Below are positions 37,643 through 48,561 of a DNA stretch of 64,000 nucleotides, piece by piece (the first letter of the stretch is position 1; each line of letters opens with the position of its first letter). Under the pieces are notes generated by a model, which was not told the DNA's origin, ran no database searches, and worked only from the letters and a program-made list of their open reading frames with translations. The position numbers were made by a program, and so were the translations under genes. The stretch is taken from positions 145,428 through 209,427 of the forward strand of contig NZ_JAFB01000003.1 in assembly GCF_000519205.1 (NCBI RefSeq), written 5' to 3'. Source of the DNA: Amycolatopsis taiwanensis DSM 45107 (lineage in GTDB: Bacteria > Actinomycetota > Actinomycetes > Mycobacteriales > Pseudonocardiaceae).

Positions 37643-37829
37643 CGCCGCCCCGTCCCCGCAACTGAACGCCCGATTCCGAAAGAACCCGGTGCACGAAACC
37701 GTACGAACGTCCCGTTGACTCGGCCAACGCACGAATACTGGCGCCCTTCTCGTATTTCTTCTTCAGGTCAGCGGCCAGCTTGTCGCGCGTGTTGCCGGTG
37801 ATGCGCGCACCCTTCTTCAGGTCAGCCAC
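37620..37829 (-). CDS. Small helix-turn-helix protein (Rv1473A-like)
   Basis: A 69-residue basic protein, VADLKKGARITGNTRDKL... with a resolvase-type helix-turn-helix (GASIRALAESTGRSYGFVHR) and a Gly/Arg/Lys tail ending RVKKK. It is conserved across actinobacteria; in M. tuberculosis the similar Rv1473A lies beside an ABC-F gene, as here. GTG at 37829, with GGAGGAAGG about a dozen bases upstream. Function unknown, DNA binding likely. Confidence 0.85.
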   Translation of the reverse strand: MADLKKGARITGNTRDKLAADLKKKYEKGASIRALAESTGRSYGFVHRVLSESGVQLRGRGGATRVKKK

Positions 37830-38045
37830 GTCGATCCGCCTTCCTCCACACAGTGTCGTTCAGAGCCGTCCGGCCCTACTCTCGCAATGATCGAACACCT
37901 GGGGCCGGAATGCCAGCCAAGCGGGGAAAATAGTGCCTGCCGGAGGTGATATTGGGCCGTTCCGGGGTGGTTGCCTACTTCAACTAACAAAGATCTTGTT
38001 TGGTTTCCGTTTGTTGGCGCTTTGCCCGGTGACGCCCTGGTCACG

Positions 38046-38084
38046 ACCGAACGGCCCAACCGCCGTCAGGCCGGGCCGTTCGGT
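38046..38084 (-). terminator. Terminator hairpin downstream of the ABC-F gene
   Basis: Perfect 12-bp stem, ACCGAACGGCCC at 38046-38057 and GGGCCGTTCGGT at 38073-38084. It is 66 bases past the ABC-F stop on the minus strand. The rest of the 320-base gap 37830-38149 holds an AT-richer patch around AAGATCTT at 37990 and no gene. Confidence 0.75.
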
Positions 38085-38149
38085 AGCGCTGGAAAGCATG
38101 CTCGATAACCGTCCGCAATCGCGTTTAGCGGAATACCGGACTGTTTACT

Positions 38150-39778
38150 TCACGCCAACTGGACGAGTTCCAAGTAATCCGGCGACCAATGGTCCTCGGT
38201 GCCGTCCGGCAGCAGGATGACCCGTTCCGGTTCGAGCGCCTCGACCGCCCCGGGATCGTGCGTCACCAACACCACGGAACCGGTGTAACTGCGCAACGCC
38301 GCCAGCACCTGCTCTCGGCTGGCCGGGTCGAGGTTGTTGGTCGGCTCGTCCAGCAGCAGCACGTTCGCCGCGCTCGACACCAGCCCGGCCAGCGCGAGCC
38401 GGGTCTTTTCGCCGCCGGACAGCGTCCCCGCCTGCTGGTCCAGCTGCTCGCCGGTGAACAGGAACGAGCCGAGCAAATTCCGCAGTTCCTGCGCGCCGGT
38501 GTCCGGCGCGAGATGCCGGATGTTCTCCCACACCGTTGCGCCGTGGTCGAGCGTCTCGTGCTCCTGCGCGTAGTAGCCGAGCCGCAGCCCGTGCCCGGGC
38601 ACCACGGAGCCGGTGTCCGGCGTTTCCATCCCGCCGAGCAGGCGCAGCAGGGTGGTCTTGCCCGCGCCGTTCAGCCCGAGCACCACGACCTTGGAGCCCC
38701 GGTCGATCGCGAGGTCGACGCCGGTGAAGACCTCCAGCGAACCGTAGATCTTGGACAGTCCCTCGGCGGTCAGCGGGGTGCGTCCGCACGGGGCCGGGGC
38801 CGGGAACTTGATGTTGGCGACCTTGTCCGCCTGGCGGGTTTCGTCGAGGTTCGCCAGCATCTGCTCGGCCCGGCGCGCCATGTTCTTCGCCGCGACGGCC
38901 TTGGTCGCCTTGGCACCGAGTTTCGCGGCCTGCTGGCGCAACGCCGCGGCCTTCTTCTCGGCGTTGGCCCGCTCGCGGCGGCGGCGCTTCTCGTCGGTCG
39001 CGCGCGCCTCGAGGTAACGCTGCCAGGTCATGTTGTAGAGGTCGAGCTCGGCCCGCGTGGCATCCAGGAACCAAACCTTGTTGACGACCTCGGCAAGCAG
39101 CTCGACATCGTGGCTGATCACCACCAGGCCACCGTCGTGGGCCTTGAGGAACCCGCGCAACCAGTTGATGGAGTCGGCGTCGAGATGGTTCGTCGGCTCG
39201 TCGAGCAGGAGGATGGTGTCCGAGCGCCCGGAGGCGCCCACGTCCGAGGCGGCGAAGAGGATGCGCGCCAGTTCCACCCGCCGCCGCTGGCCGCCGGAGA
39301 GGGTCAGCAGCGGTTGGGCCAGCACCCGCTCGGGCAGGCCCAGGTTCGTGCAGATCCGCGCCGCCTCGCTTTCCGCCGCGTATCCGCCGAGCGACGCGAA
39401 CCGCTCCTCCAGCCGCCCGTACCGCCGGATCGCCCGGTCGCGCGCGGTGTCGTCGGCCATCTCTGACATCTCGGTCTGGGCCTTTTCCATCTCGCGCAGG
39501 AGGGTGTCGAGGCCGCGGGCCGAGAGCACCCGGTCCTTCGCGGTGACGGACAGGTCGCCCTCCCGCGGATCCTGCGGCAGGTAGCCGAGTTCGCTCGCGC
39601 GGCGGATCTCGCCCGCGTATGGCTCGCCCTCACCCGCGAGCACCTTCAGCGTGGTGGTCTTGCCGGCGCCGTTGCGGCCCACCAGGCCGATACGGTCGCC
39701 CGGCTGGATGCGGACAGTGGTGTCGGACAGCAGGATGCGCGAGCCGGCGCGCATTTCCAGGCCGGTGGCCGTGATCAA
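38150..39778 (-). CDS. ABC-F family ATPase
   Basis: A 542-residue soluble tandem ATPase of the ABC-F group, which act on the ribosome. Site 1: GRNGAGKTT, LSGGQRRRVELA, ILLLDEPTNHLD; site 2: GLNGAGKTT, LSGGEKTRLALA, VLLLDEPTNNLD; between them a long Lys/Arg/Ala helical linker that reaches the peptidyl-transferase centre. I take the TTG at 39778, giving (M)ITATGLEMRAGSRIL, the normal family start, with GGGAG five bases upstream; no ATG or GTG fits. Close to M. tuberculosis Rv1473 by recollection. Resistance or a translation-factor role cannot be separated. Confidence 0.9.
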   Translation of the reverse strand: MITATGLEMRAGSRILLSDTTVRIQPGDRIGLVGRNGAGKTTTLKVLAGEGEPYAGEIRRASELGYLPQDPREGDLSVTAKDRVLSARGLDTLLREMEKAQTEMSEMADDTARDRAIRRYGRLEERFASLGGYAAESEAARICTNLGLPERVLAQPLLTLSGGQRRRVELARILFAASDVGASGRSDTILLLDEPTNHLDADSINWLRGFLKAHDGGLVVISHDVELLAEVVNKVWFLDATRAELDLYNMTWQRYLEARATDEKRRRRERANAEKKAAALRQQAAKLGAKATKAVAAKNMARRAEQMLANLDETRQADKVANIKFPAPAPCGRTPLTAEGLSKIYGSLEVFTGVDLAIDRGSKVVVLGLNGAGKTTLLRLLGGMETPDTGSVVPGHGLRLGYYAQEHETLDHGATVWENIRHLAPDTGAQELRNLLGSFLFTGEQLDQQAGTLSGGEKTRLALAGLVSSAANVLLLDEPTNNLDPASREQVLAALRSYTGSVVLVTHDPGAVEALEPERVILLPDGTEDHWSPDYLELVQLA

Positions 39779-39942
39779 GGAAACTCCCGTGGACGGGGGT
39801 GAACGTGGACGGCGAAACGGGACAGCTCTCCCCAAAGAGCTGCACCGGCACTACTCCAGCTGAACATCCACGTAAGCCAGTCTACGGATCACTGTCCAGC
39901 GGATTTTCCGGCGGTGACCCGGCTCACCAACGCTCCCCCTCC

Positions 39943-40602
39943 TCAGGTGCGGTCGCGCAGGTGGATCTCCACCGCCCGGGCCCGCTGCGCGGCCTCGTCC
40001 AGCACCGACCGGCGCGGCTCCCGCAGCTCCAGGATCCTCGGCCCGGCCAGGGCGAAGACCGGTTCCAGGCGGCGATCGGCGCGAAGCTCGTCCAGGGCGC
40101 GGCGGTCACCGCCGAGCACCACCGCGTCCAGTTCGGCCAGGCGCGGGCCCAGCACCTCCAGCGCGTCGTCGGCCGCCTCCCGCAACGCCTGGCGAGCCTG
40201 GCCCTCCCGCCGGCGGGCGAACCGCTGCTGGGACCAGCCGCCCGCGGACGACCGGCCGTGCACGAGATGGCGGTCCGTCCGCGACAGCACGACCTTGCCG
40301 TTCTCCGCGACCCCCACGCTGTGCGCGCCCAGGCGCACCAGCAGCAGCCCGATCCGGCGCGAGCGGCGGGCGTGCACGACCAGCCGCACGGTCGGCGGGC
40401 CCGTTCCGCCCAGCGGCGGAAAGGGCACACCCGCGGTGGCGGTCGTGCCGTTGCGAGCCGTCACCACGATCTCGGTGTCGGTCGCCGTGGTGTCTCCGAT
40501 GCCGTCGTTGCGCTCGGCGAACCCGTCGAACCAGCCGGCCAGGCGCTCCGGCGACACCTCGACCACCCGTCCTCCCTCGGCGGCCTGCCGGACCCGGCTC
40601 AT
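39943..40602 (-). CDS. acVLRF1-family peptidyl-tRNA hydrolase
   Basis: A 219-residue protein matching the actinobacterial VLRF1 group, related to eukaryotic Vms1/ANKZF1 release factors. The eRF1-like core has the signature GRSSAGGWSQQRFARRREGQ, whose Gln/Gly loop would enter the peptidyl-transferase centre, followed by LGGDRRALDEL. Predicted to cut nascent chains from peptidyl-tRNA on stalled or split 50S subunits. It lies 164 bases upstream of the ABC-F gene on the same strand, a suggestive neighbour for ribosome rescue. Confidence 0.82.
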   Translation of the reverse strand: MSRVRQAAEGGRVVEVSPERLAGWFDGFAERNDGIGDTTATDTEIVVTARNGTTATAGVPFPPLGGTGPPTVRLVVHARRSRRIGLLLVRLGAHSVGVAENGKVVLSRTDRHLVHGRSSAGGWSQQRFARRREGQARQALREAADDALEVLGPRLAELDAVVLGGDRRALDELRADRRLEPVFALAGPRILELREPRRSVLDEAAQRARAVEIHLRDRT

Positions 40603-40701
40603 GCCTTCTCCTCCGCGAGTTTGCGCGCGACCGCGATGGTGTTCGCCAGGGTTTGGGAGCCGCGGCTTGACACAGGGCTACTCATGCCCTGCCCCGCAGG
40701 C

Positions 40702-42258
40702 TTACAGGACGAAGGAATCCGACCAGGGCTGCGAGGACCGTCCCGACAGCGCGTCGAGCAACGTCACCGCCTGCTTGTCCGTCAAGGAAGCCACGAAGTC
40801 GATGACGGCCCGGCCGCGCGCCAGCCCCCGCACCGCATCCGCACCGGCCACCGGTTCCCCGGTAGCGCCGATGAGCAGTTCCGGATCGCGCGTGGCGATC
40901 TCGTCGAACTCGGCGTGCGCCAACTCGACCAGATCGCGCAGCCTGCGCGGCAGGCGTGAGACCTCGTCACGGTCACTTAGCCAGGCGTCGAGCGCGTCCA
41001 CCAGGGTGGTCACCAGGCTCGCCTGCCCCCGCTGGTGCAGCGCCAGGTCCGGCCGCAACAAAACGAACTGCCGGTGCACGAACTTGAGCACCTGCACCTC
41101 GTGCCACTGGGCCGGCCGCAGCGCCACGTGACCGGACCGGGTCGTCGGCGACGACAGCACCACCACCCCGCCGACCAGGCGGGACGTCCACCGCGCGGAA
41201 AACGCCGCCATCGCCTGCTCGGCCTCGATCGACCCGTCGAAGGCCGCGGCCAGCAACCCGTCGACCAGTTCGGCACGCACCCGCGCCACCGCGTCGGCGA
41301 AGGCGTCATCGTCGGCGATCCACGAGTCCTTCGCGTGCATCCGACGCCGCAGCAACTCCAGCGAGTATCCCGGGCGGCGCCCCTGCGCCGTGAGCACCGC
41401 GTCGTCCTGCCCGGCGAAGTCGAGCGCACGCGCCAGCCACTCGCCGAGTTCGGCGGCGACCGGAGCGTGCTGGAGAACCCCGATGCGGTGGAAGTCCTGG
41501 AGATCGTGGATCGCATAGGCGATGTCGTCAGCGGTGTCCATGACCGATGCCTCGACGGTCTGCTGCCACGGCTCGATACGCCCGATGAACGGTGCCCGCG
41601 CCTGCTCAACGTCGTCGAGTTCCGTCGCGTACGCGGAAAACTTGCTCGAACCGGTGCCCGGCGCGTCCTCGGGCTCGGCCGCCCCGCGCGGCGGGACCCG
41701 CATGGCCGACGGGTGCGGATCGGGCCGGTGCAGGCGCGCCCACGGGTACTTCAGGATCGCCGCGCGGACCGCGGCCGTGAGATCGAGGCCGACCCGCGCC
41801 GGGCCGCGCACGTCGGTGGTGGTGAGGATCCGGAAGGTCTGCGCGTTGCCCTCGAACCCGTCGGCCAGGCCGAACCGGTGCCGCGCCACCCGGTCCAGCA
41901 CCTGCTCGCCAAGATGCCCGAACGGTGGATGCCCCAGGTCGTGCGCGAGCGCGGCCGCCTCGGCGACGTCGGGGTGGAGACCGCCGAGTTTGCCGACGAG
42001 TTCGGCCGAGTCGGACGAGGCCAGCAGGCGCTCGGCGATCGCCCTGGCGACCTGCGCGACCTTGAGGCTGTGCGTGAGCCGGTTGTGCAGCAGGCCCGAG
42101 CCCGCCGCGCTGACCACCTGCGTGACGCCGCCGAGGCGGGCGAAGAACGGGGAACCGACGATCCGGTCCCGGTCCGCCCGGAACGGCTTGTTCACCAGGT
42201 CCGGCCACGCGGCTTCGGCCGCATCGTCCCGGCGGGCGGCCCGGAGATCGCTGTCCAT
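40702..42258 (-). CDS. dgt: dGTPase-like HD-domain deoxynucleotide triphosphohydrolase
   Basis: A 518-residue HD hydrolase. Metal ligands lie in NRLTHSLKVAQVAR (His) and ALAHDLGHPPFGHLGEQ (His-Asp and second His). It hydrolyses dGTP or other dNTPs to nucleoside and triphosphate. N-terminal PFRADRDRIVGSPFFARLGGVTQV is the family opening. A long C-terminal part carries the regulatory fold. The stop-to-start distance to the acVLRF1 gene is 99 bases, with no signal seen. Confidence 0.9.
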   Translation of the reverse strand: MDSDLRAARRDDAAEAAWPDLVNKPFRADRDRIVGSPFFARLGGVTQVVSAAGSGLLHNRLTHSLKVAQVARAIAERLLASSDSAELVGKLGGLHPDVAEAAALAHDLGHPPFGHLGEQVLDRVARHRFGLADGFEGNAQTFRILTTTDVRGPARVGLDLTAAVRAAILKYPWARLHRPDPHPSAMRVPPRGAAEPEDAPGTGSSKFSAYATELDDVEQARAPFIGRIEPWQQTVEASVMDTADDIAYAIHDLQDFHRIGVLQHAPVAAELGEWLARALDFAGQDDAVLTAQGRRPGYSLELLRRRMHAKDSWIADDDAFADAVARVRAELVDGLLAAAFDGSIEAEQAMAAFSARWTSRLVGGVVVLSSPTTRSGHVALRPAQWHEVQVLKFVHRQFVLLRPDLALHQRGQASLVTTLVDALDAWLSDRDEVSRLPRRLRDLVELAHAEFDEIATRDPELLIGATGEPVAGADAVRGLARGRAVIDFVASLTDKQAVTLLDALSGRSSQPWSDSFVL

Positions 42259-42385
42259 GCCTCCACCGTAGATCCTGTCGGCCGGATCGGATTAACGCCT
42301 CGCGCGTACGCGATGTCCCCACGGGTTAGGGCCGGTGGGCGGCAGCCCAGGCGTGCCCACCGACCGGCCGGCCCGCCCGGGCGGG

Positions 42386-43405
42386 TCAGCTTGCGAAGGC
42401 GGTCATACCACCGTCGACGGTCAACTGGGCGGCGGTCATGAACGGCAGGTCATCGGAAGCGAGGATGAGTGCCGCAGCGGCGATCTCCTCGGGCTGGGCC
42501 ATCCGGGGCACGTCGGGGATGTGCTGTTTGGCGAAGACCGCCTTCATGGGCTGCCAGACGGACGCGGGGAGGTTCTCCACCCCGGCGACCCGGCGGACCA
42601 GTTCGGTGTCGGTGGTCCCGGGCAGCAGGGCGTTCACCCGGATGTTGTGGTCCTTGCCGTAGTCATGAGCGGCGGACTGCACCAGCCCGATGATGCCGTG
42701 TTTGGAGGCCGCGTAGGCGCCTTTGCCCGGTCCGGTGATCACGGCGTTGGTGGACGCCGTCACGACGATGACGCCACCGCCCCGCGCGATCAGGTGCGGG
42801 ATCTCGTACTTCAACGCGAAGAAATTGCCCCGGAGGTTGGTGTTGTTGACGTCCTCCCACTCCTGTGCGGTGTAGTCGGCGACCGGCTTCTGGATCGTGA
42901 TGCCGGCGTTGTTGAAGCAGACGTCCAGCCCGCCGTACCGGTCGGCGACGGTGTCGACGAACCGTTGCACGTCGGATTCGGCACGCACATCCGCCGGGAT
43001 GTAGGTCGCCTCCCCGCCGGATTGCCGGATATGTTGCTCGACCTGCCTGCCGAGTTCCTGGCGTCGGCCGCAGAACCCGACCTTGCCGCCCTCCGCGGCG
43101 AACTGGATCGCGGCCGCCCGTCCGATGCCGGAGGTCGCACCCGTGACGAGCACGACCTTGTCCCGGAACCGCATCCGGCCGGACGGCGCGATCGTCGGGG
43201 TCGGCGCGGTGCCCTGGGTCAATGCGACGCCCGCGACGCCTCCGGTGAGAACGGCGACGCCGGCCGACGCGGCGCTGGTGGCCAGCAGTCTGCGCCGACT
43301 GTAGCGACGCGGCTCACTTCTCCGCACTTCAGCACCCGCCGGATCCGTGGTGCCGTCGCCGGCCCTGGCGCGGTTCCGGTTCTGGTCACCCTCGTGGCCT
43401 GTCAT
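42386..43405 (-). CDS. SDR oxidoreductase with a twin-arginine signal
   Basis: A 339-residue protein. A 30-residue polar leader precedes RRYSRRRLLATSAASAGVAV, a Tat signal with a hydrophobic core and an AGVALT cleavage region. The mature part is a complete SDR: TGATSGIG, NNAGI, YAASKHG and the C-terminal LTVDGG. Soluble SDRs are normally cytoplasmic, so export implies cofactor loading before export. ATG at 43405 has GGGAG four bases upstream; that at 43420 lacks a ribosome site. A TetR-type palindrome lies just upstream. Confidence 0.85.
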   Translation of the reverse strand: MTGHEGDQNRNRARAGDGTTDPAGAEVRRSEPRRYSRRRLLATSAASAGVAVLTGGVAGVALTQGTAPTPTIAPSGRMRFRDKVVLVTGATSGIGRAAAIQFAAEGGKVGFCGRRQELGRQVEQHIRQSGGEATYIPADVRAESDVQRFVDTVADRYGGLDVCFNNAGITIQKPVADYTAQEWEDVNNTNLRGNFFALKYEIPHLIARGGGVIVVTASTNAVITGPGKGAYAASKHGIIGLVQSAAHDYGKDHNIRVNALLPGTTDTELVRRVAGVENLPASVWQPMKAVFAKQHIPDVPRMAQPEEIAAAALILASDDLPFMTAAQLTVDGGMTAFAS

Positions 43406-43427
43406 GACGCTCCCGTTCATATCGATA

Positions 43428-43444
43428 GTTACGCTATCCGTAAC
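43428..43444. promoter_or_regulatory. 17-bp palindrome upstream of the Tat-SDR gene
   Basis: GTTACG at 43428-43433 and CGTAAC at 43439-43444 around CTATC, flanked by an outer GATAGT/ACTATC pair. Form and position suit a TetR/MarR operator; no matching regulator gene is next to it. Confidence 0.5.
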
Positions 43445-43560
43445 GGAAAGTTAGACTATCTACTCTGAGATCGGTCTCAGGAGGCGACGGTGCACGGAGC
43501 CTGGCGCGGCCCGACCATTCACTTCGTAACGGCGAACTTCCGGGTTGCGATCATGGCGGT

Positions 43561-44397
43561 ATGGATTTCGGCGTCGCGGTCTTCAACGGTTCGGCAACCA
43601 ACGCGGCCGATGTCGGGCGTGCGGTTGAGCAACGTGGTTTTGAATCGCTGTTCTACCCAGAACATACGCATATTCCGGTGGCGAGCCGACGTTCCGACGG
43701 CCGGCCGGTGGAAGGCTACGGCGACACGTACGACCCGTTCGTTGCGCTGGCCGCAGCGGCCGCGACGACCAGCACGATTCGGTTGGGCACTGCGGTCTGC
43801 CTTGTGCCACAACGGGATCCGTTCACCGTCGCGAAGGCGGTAGCCAGCGTCGACCGAATCTCGGGCGGCCGGTTCGAGTTCGGTGTCGGGTCCGGGTGGA
43901 ACCACGCGGAGATGGCCAACCACGGCGTGAATCCGCGCACCAGGACAGCGCGGATGATTGACCACGTGCGGGCAATGCGGACCATCTGGGCCGACGACGA
44001 AGCCGAGTACCACGGTGAGTACGTCGATTTCGCACCGTTGTGGTCGTGGCCGAAGCCGGTACAACGGCCCGGCCCGCCGGTCTTGGTCGGCGGCAACGGG
44101 CCAGGCACCGAAGATCGGGTGCTCGAATTCGGGGATGGCTGGCTGCCCCAAGCCGGGCCGCTGGCCAGCGTAGCCGAGCTGCGAACCCGGGTATCGGCAC
44201 TGCGACAACGCGCCGCGGAGGCCGGGCGCGCCCGGATTCCGGTCACCCTGTTCGGCACGCCCTACGACCGCGAGTTGGTCGCCCAACTCGCCGACGCCGG
44301 CGTGGACCGCTGCTTGTTCCCGGTCCGCGACGACACCACCGACAACCTCATGCGCACCCTCGACGAACTAGCCACGCTGATCGACGGGCTCGCCTAG
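43561..44397 (+). CDS. LLM-class F420-dependent oxidoreductase
   Basis: A 278-residue protein of the luciferase-like TIM barrel. VDRISGGRFEFGVGSGWN and the ending TLDELATLIDGLA match TIGR03619-type F420-dependent members; PEHTHIPV marks the N-terminal strand-2 region. It would use reduced F420 (or FMN) for an unknown substrate. Start ATG at 43561; the divergent Tat-SDR gene is 155 bases away. Confidence 0.88.
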   Translation: MDFGVAVFNGSATNAADVGRAVEQRGFESLFYPEHTHIPVASRRSDGRPVEGYGDTYDPFVALAAAAATTSTIRLGTAVCLVPQRDPFTVAKAVASVDRISGGRFEFGVGSGWNHAEMANHGVNPRTRTARMIDHVRAMRTIWADDEAEYHGEYVDFAPLWSWPKPVQRPGPPVLVGGNGPGTEDRVLEFGDGWLPQAGPLASVAELRTRVSALRQRAAEAGRARIPVTLFGTPYDRELVAQLADAGVDRCLFPVRDDTTDNLMRTLDELATLIDGLA

Positions 44398-44496
44398 AAA
44401 CTCGGCGCCGAGCGATCCGACGCGGAAGGAGACAACTCGCGGACGCTGGCGCACGGGACGTGGCATGAGTCGACGAACCGGTGCAAGACTGCCGAC

Positions 44497-45114
44497 ATGA
44501 TCGACTGGCAGCGCTTTCTCCCGGCGTCCTTCCTGATGGCGATGATTCCGGGCGCCAATCAACTGCTCGGCCTGCGCAACGCCGCGCTGGTCGGCGTCCG
44601 GCACGCGCTGATAGGAATCGTTGGACGGTTCACTGCCTTCGCCTTGCTTGTCTCCATGGTCGTCGTCGGTCTCGGAACGGTTCTGACCCAATCGGCTGTC
44701 GCGTTCGAGGTCTTGAGGTGGCTCGGCGTCGGCTATCTGATCTGGCTGGGCGGTACTGCCCTGTGGAATGCCGGGAAGGGTGGCCGTTACGTGACCGGCG
44801 AAGCAGATGTGCGCCTTGTTGTTGCCGCACGTCAGGAACTCGTCACTGCCCTGACCAACCCCAAGGCTCTGCTGCTGTTCGTGTCCTTCCTGCCGCAGTT
44901 TCTCTCCGCCAGTGCCCCACCCTCCTCCCTCATCTCGCTCGCCGCCGCCTACATCGGCATCGAATGGCTGGCCGCCATGGTGTACATCGCGGTAGGACGA
45001 GCCTTGCGGCACGAGGAAAACCGCCTGCGTGTGTCGCGCCGCCGGCTAGATCAGGTTGCAGGTATCGGCTTTCTCGGCTTCGGGGGCTACCTCGTTTTCG
45101 CGCAGCGTCCATGA
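44497..45114 (+). CDS. LysE family exporter
   Basis: A 205-residue membrane protein, six helices, with AMIPGANQLLGLRNAALVG in place of the usual PGPN motif (here PGAN) and ALTNPKALLLFVSFLPQFL. Export of an amino acid or small amphiphile is expected; substrate unknown. Second LysE protein of the window, only distantly similar to the first. ATG at 44497. Confidence 0.85.
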   Translation: MIDWQRFLPASFLMAMIPGANQLLGLRNAALVGVRHALIGIVGRFTAFALLVSMVVVGLGTVLTQSAVAFEVLRWLGVGYLIWLGGTALWNAGKGGRYVTGEADVRLVVAARQELVTALTNPKALLLFVSFLPQFLSASAPPSSLISLAAAYIGIEWLAAMVYIAVGRALRHEENRLRVSRRRLDQVAGIGFLGFGGYLVFAQRP

Positions 45115-45118
45115 ACTG

Positions 45119-45319
45119 GTGCGTTCGCCCGAATCATTTCGCACCGTTGTGGCCGTGGCCGAGACGGCTCGATCCAAGCTGGGTACGGCAACCATCAAGG
45201 ACACCGTCAACGCCGCCTTGCGACTGGCAGCAAGTAGTCCTGACCATGACGAGATCGAGGCCGCCTTGAACACGCTGGAGTCGATCGAGCTCGATGATCG
45301 GCAGCACGCATGCCGCTGA
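45119..45319 (+). pseudogene. VapB-type antitoxin remnant
   Basis: Residues LGTATIKDTVNAALRLAA and the tail DDRQHACR match the C-terminal two thirds of VapB antitoxins, but the N-terminal ribbon-helix-helix strand is eroded, and no good start exists; the GTG at 45119 abuts the LysE stop. It overlaps the start of a vapC fragment, which keeps the normal vapBC order. Confidence 0.5.
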
Positions 45320-45345
45320 CGTACCTGGCAGACACCAGCGTCCTC
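45310..45345 (+). pseudogene. VapC PIN-domain toxin fragment
   Basis: Starts MPLTYLADTSVL, the first strand of a PIN nuclease with its catalytic Asp, then loses all similarity and runs into the SUF region. The toxin is lost. Together with the VapB remnant this accounts for most of the 348-base gap 45115-45462. Confidence 0.5.
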
Positions 45346-45384
45346 GCGACTTGCTCGCAAGGAAGTCCGGAAGCACATTTAAGA

Positions 45385-45414
45385 CCGGGCCGTATAGGTC
45401 GTTATACGGCCCGG
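45385..45414. terminator. Hairpin between the vap remnants and the SUF operon
   Basis: Perfect 12-bp stem, CCGGGCCGTATA at 45385-45396 and TATACGGCCCGG at 45403-45414, loop GGTCGT. It sits 49 bases past the last SUF gene on the minus strand and can also stop plus-strand reads. Confidence 0.8.
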
Positions 45415-45462
45415 GTGCGGCGTCGAGCTGATCGCTTCAGCGCCGTGCCGAGGCGGGGACGA

Positions 45463-45849
45463 TCAGACCGTGAAGCCGAGGGCGCGCAGCTGTTCCCGGC
45501 CATCCTCGGTGATCTTCTCCGGGCCCCACGGCGGCATCCACACCCAGTTGATCCGGAAGTCCTTCACCAGCCCCGCGGCCCCCACCAGCACCGAGGCCGT
45601 CTGGTCCTCGATGACGTCGGTCAGCGGGCAGGCCGCGGACGTCAGGGTCATGTCCAGGGTCGCCGTGTTGTCGTCCTCCACCCGGATGTCGTAGACCAGG
45701 CCGAGGTCGACCACGTTGATGCCCAGTTCGGGGTCGACCACGTCCCGCATGGCCTCCTCGACGTCCTCGACCTTGGCCAGCTCGGCCGACGGCGCCGCCT
45801 GCTCGGGCAGGTCCGCGGCGGTCCGGCCCTCACGTGCTTCCTCACCCAT
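45463..45849 (-). CDS. sufT: SufT/PaaD-like metal-sulfur cluster assembly factor
   Basis: A 128-residue DUF59/MIP18 protein: DVVDPELGINVVDLGLVYDI and the Cys of TSAACPLTD are the family marks, with WMPPWGPEKITEDGREQLRALGF closing it. It assists iron-sulfur maturation in the cytoplasm. Start ATG 45849, 35 bases after sufU. It is the last gene of the SUF operon, as in M. tuberculosis (Rv1466). The first 25 residues are a variable acidic tail. Confidence 0.92.
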   Translation of the reverse strand: MGEEAREGRTAADLPEQAAPSAELAKVEDVEEAMRDVVDPELGINVVDLGLVYDIRVEDDNTATLDMTLTSAACPLTDVIEDQTASVLVGAAGLVKDFRINWVWMPPWGPEKITEDGREQLRALGFTV

Positions 45850-45884
45850 GTCTGTTCCCCGTTCCGCGAGTTTGAGCTGCTGCG

Positions 45885-48464
<2,580 letters not shown>

Positions 48465-48561
48465 GTCTCGTTTCTTCGTCCTTCTCGTGGAGCTCGTGGA
48501 GGTTCGTCGCGGCCCGGCCACCGCCCGTACACAATGGACGGCCCGGCCCGCGCCGGGCGGC

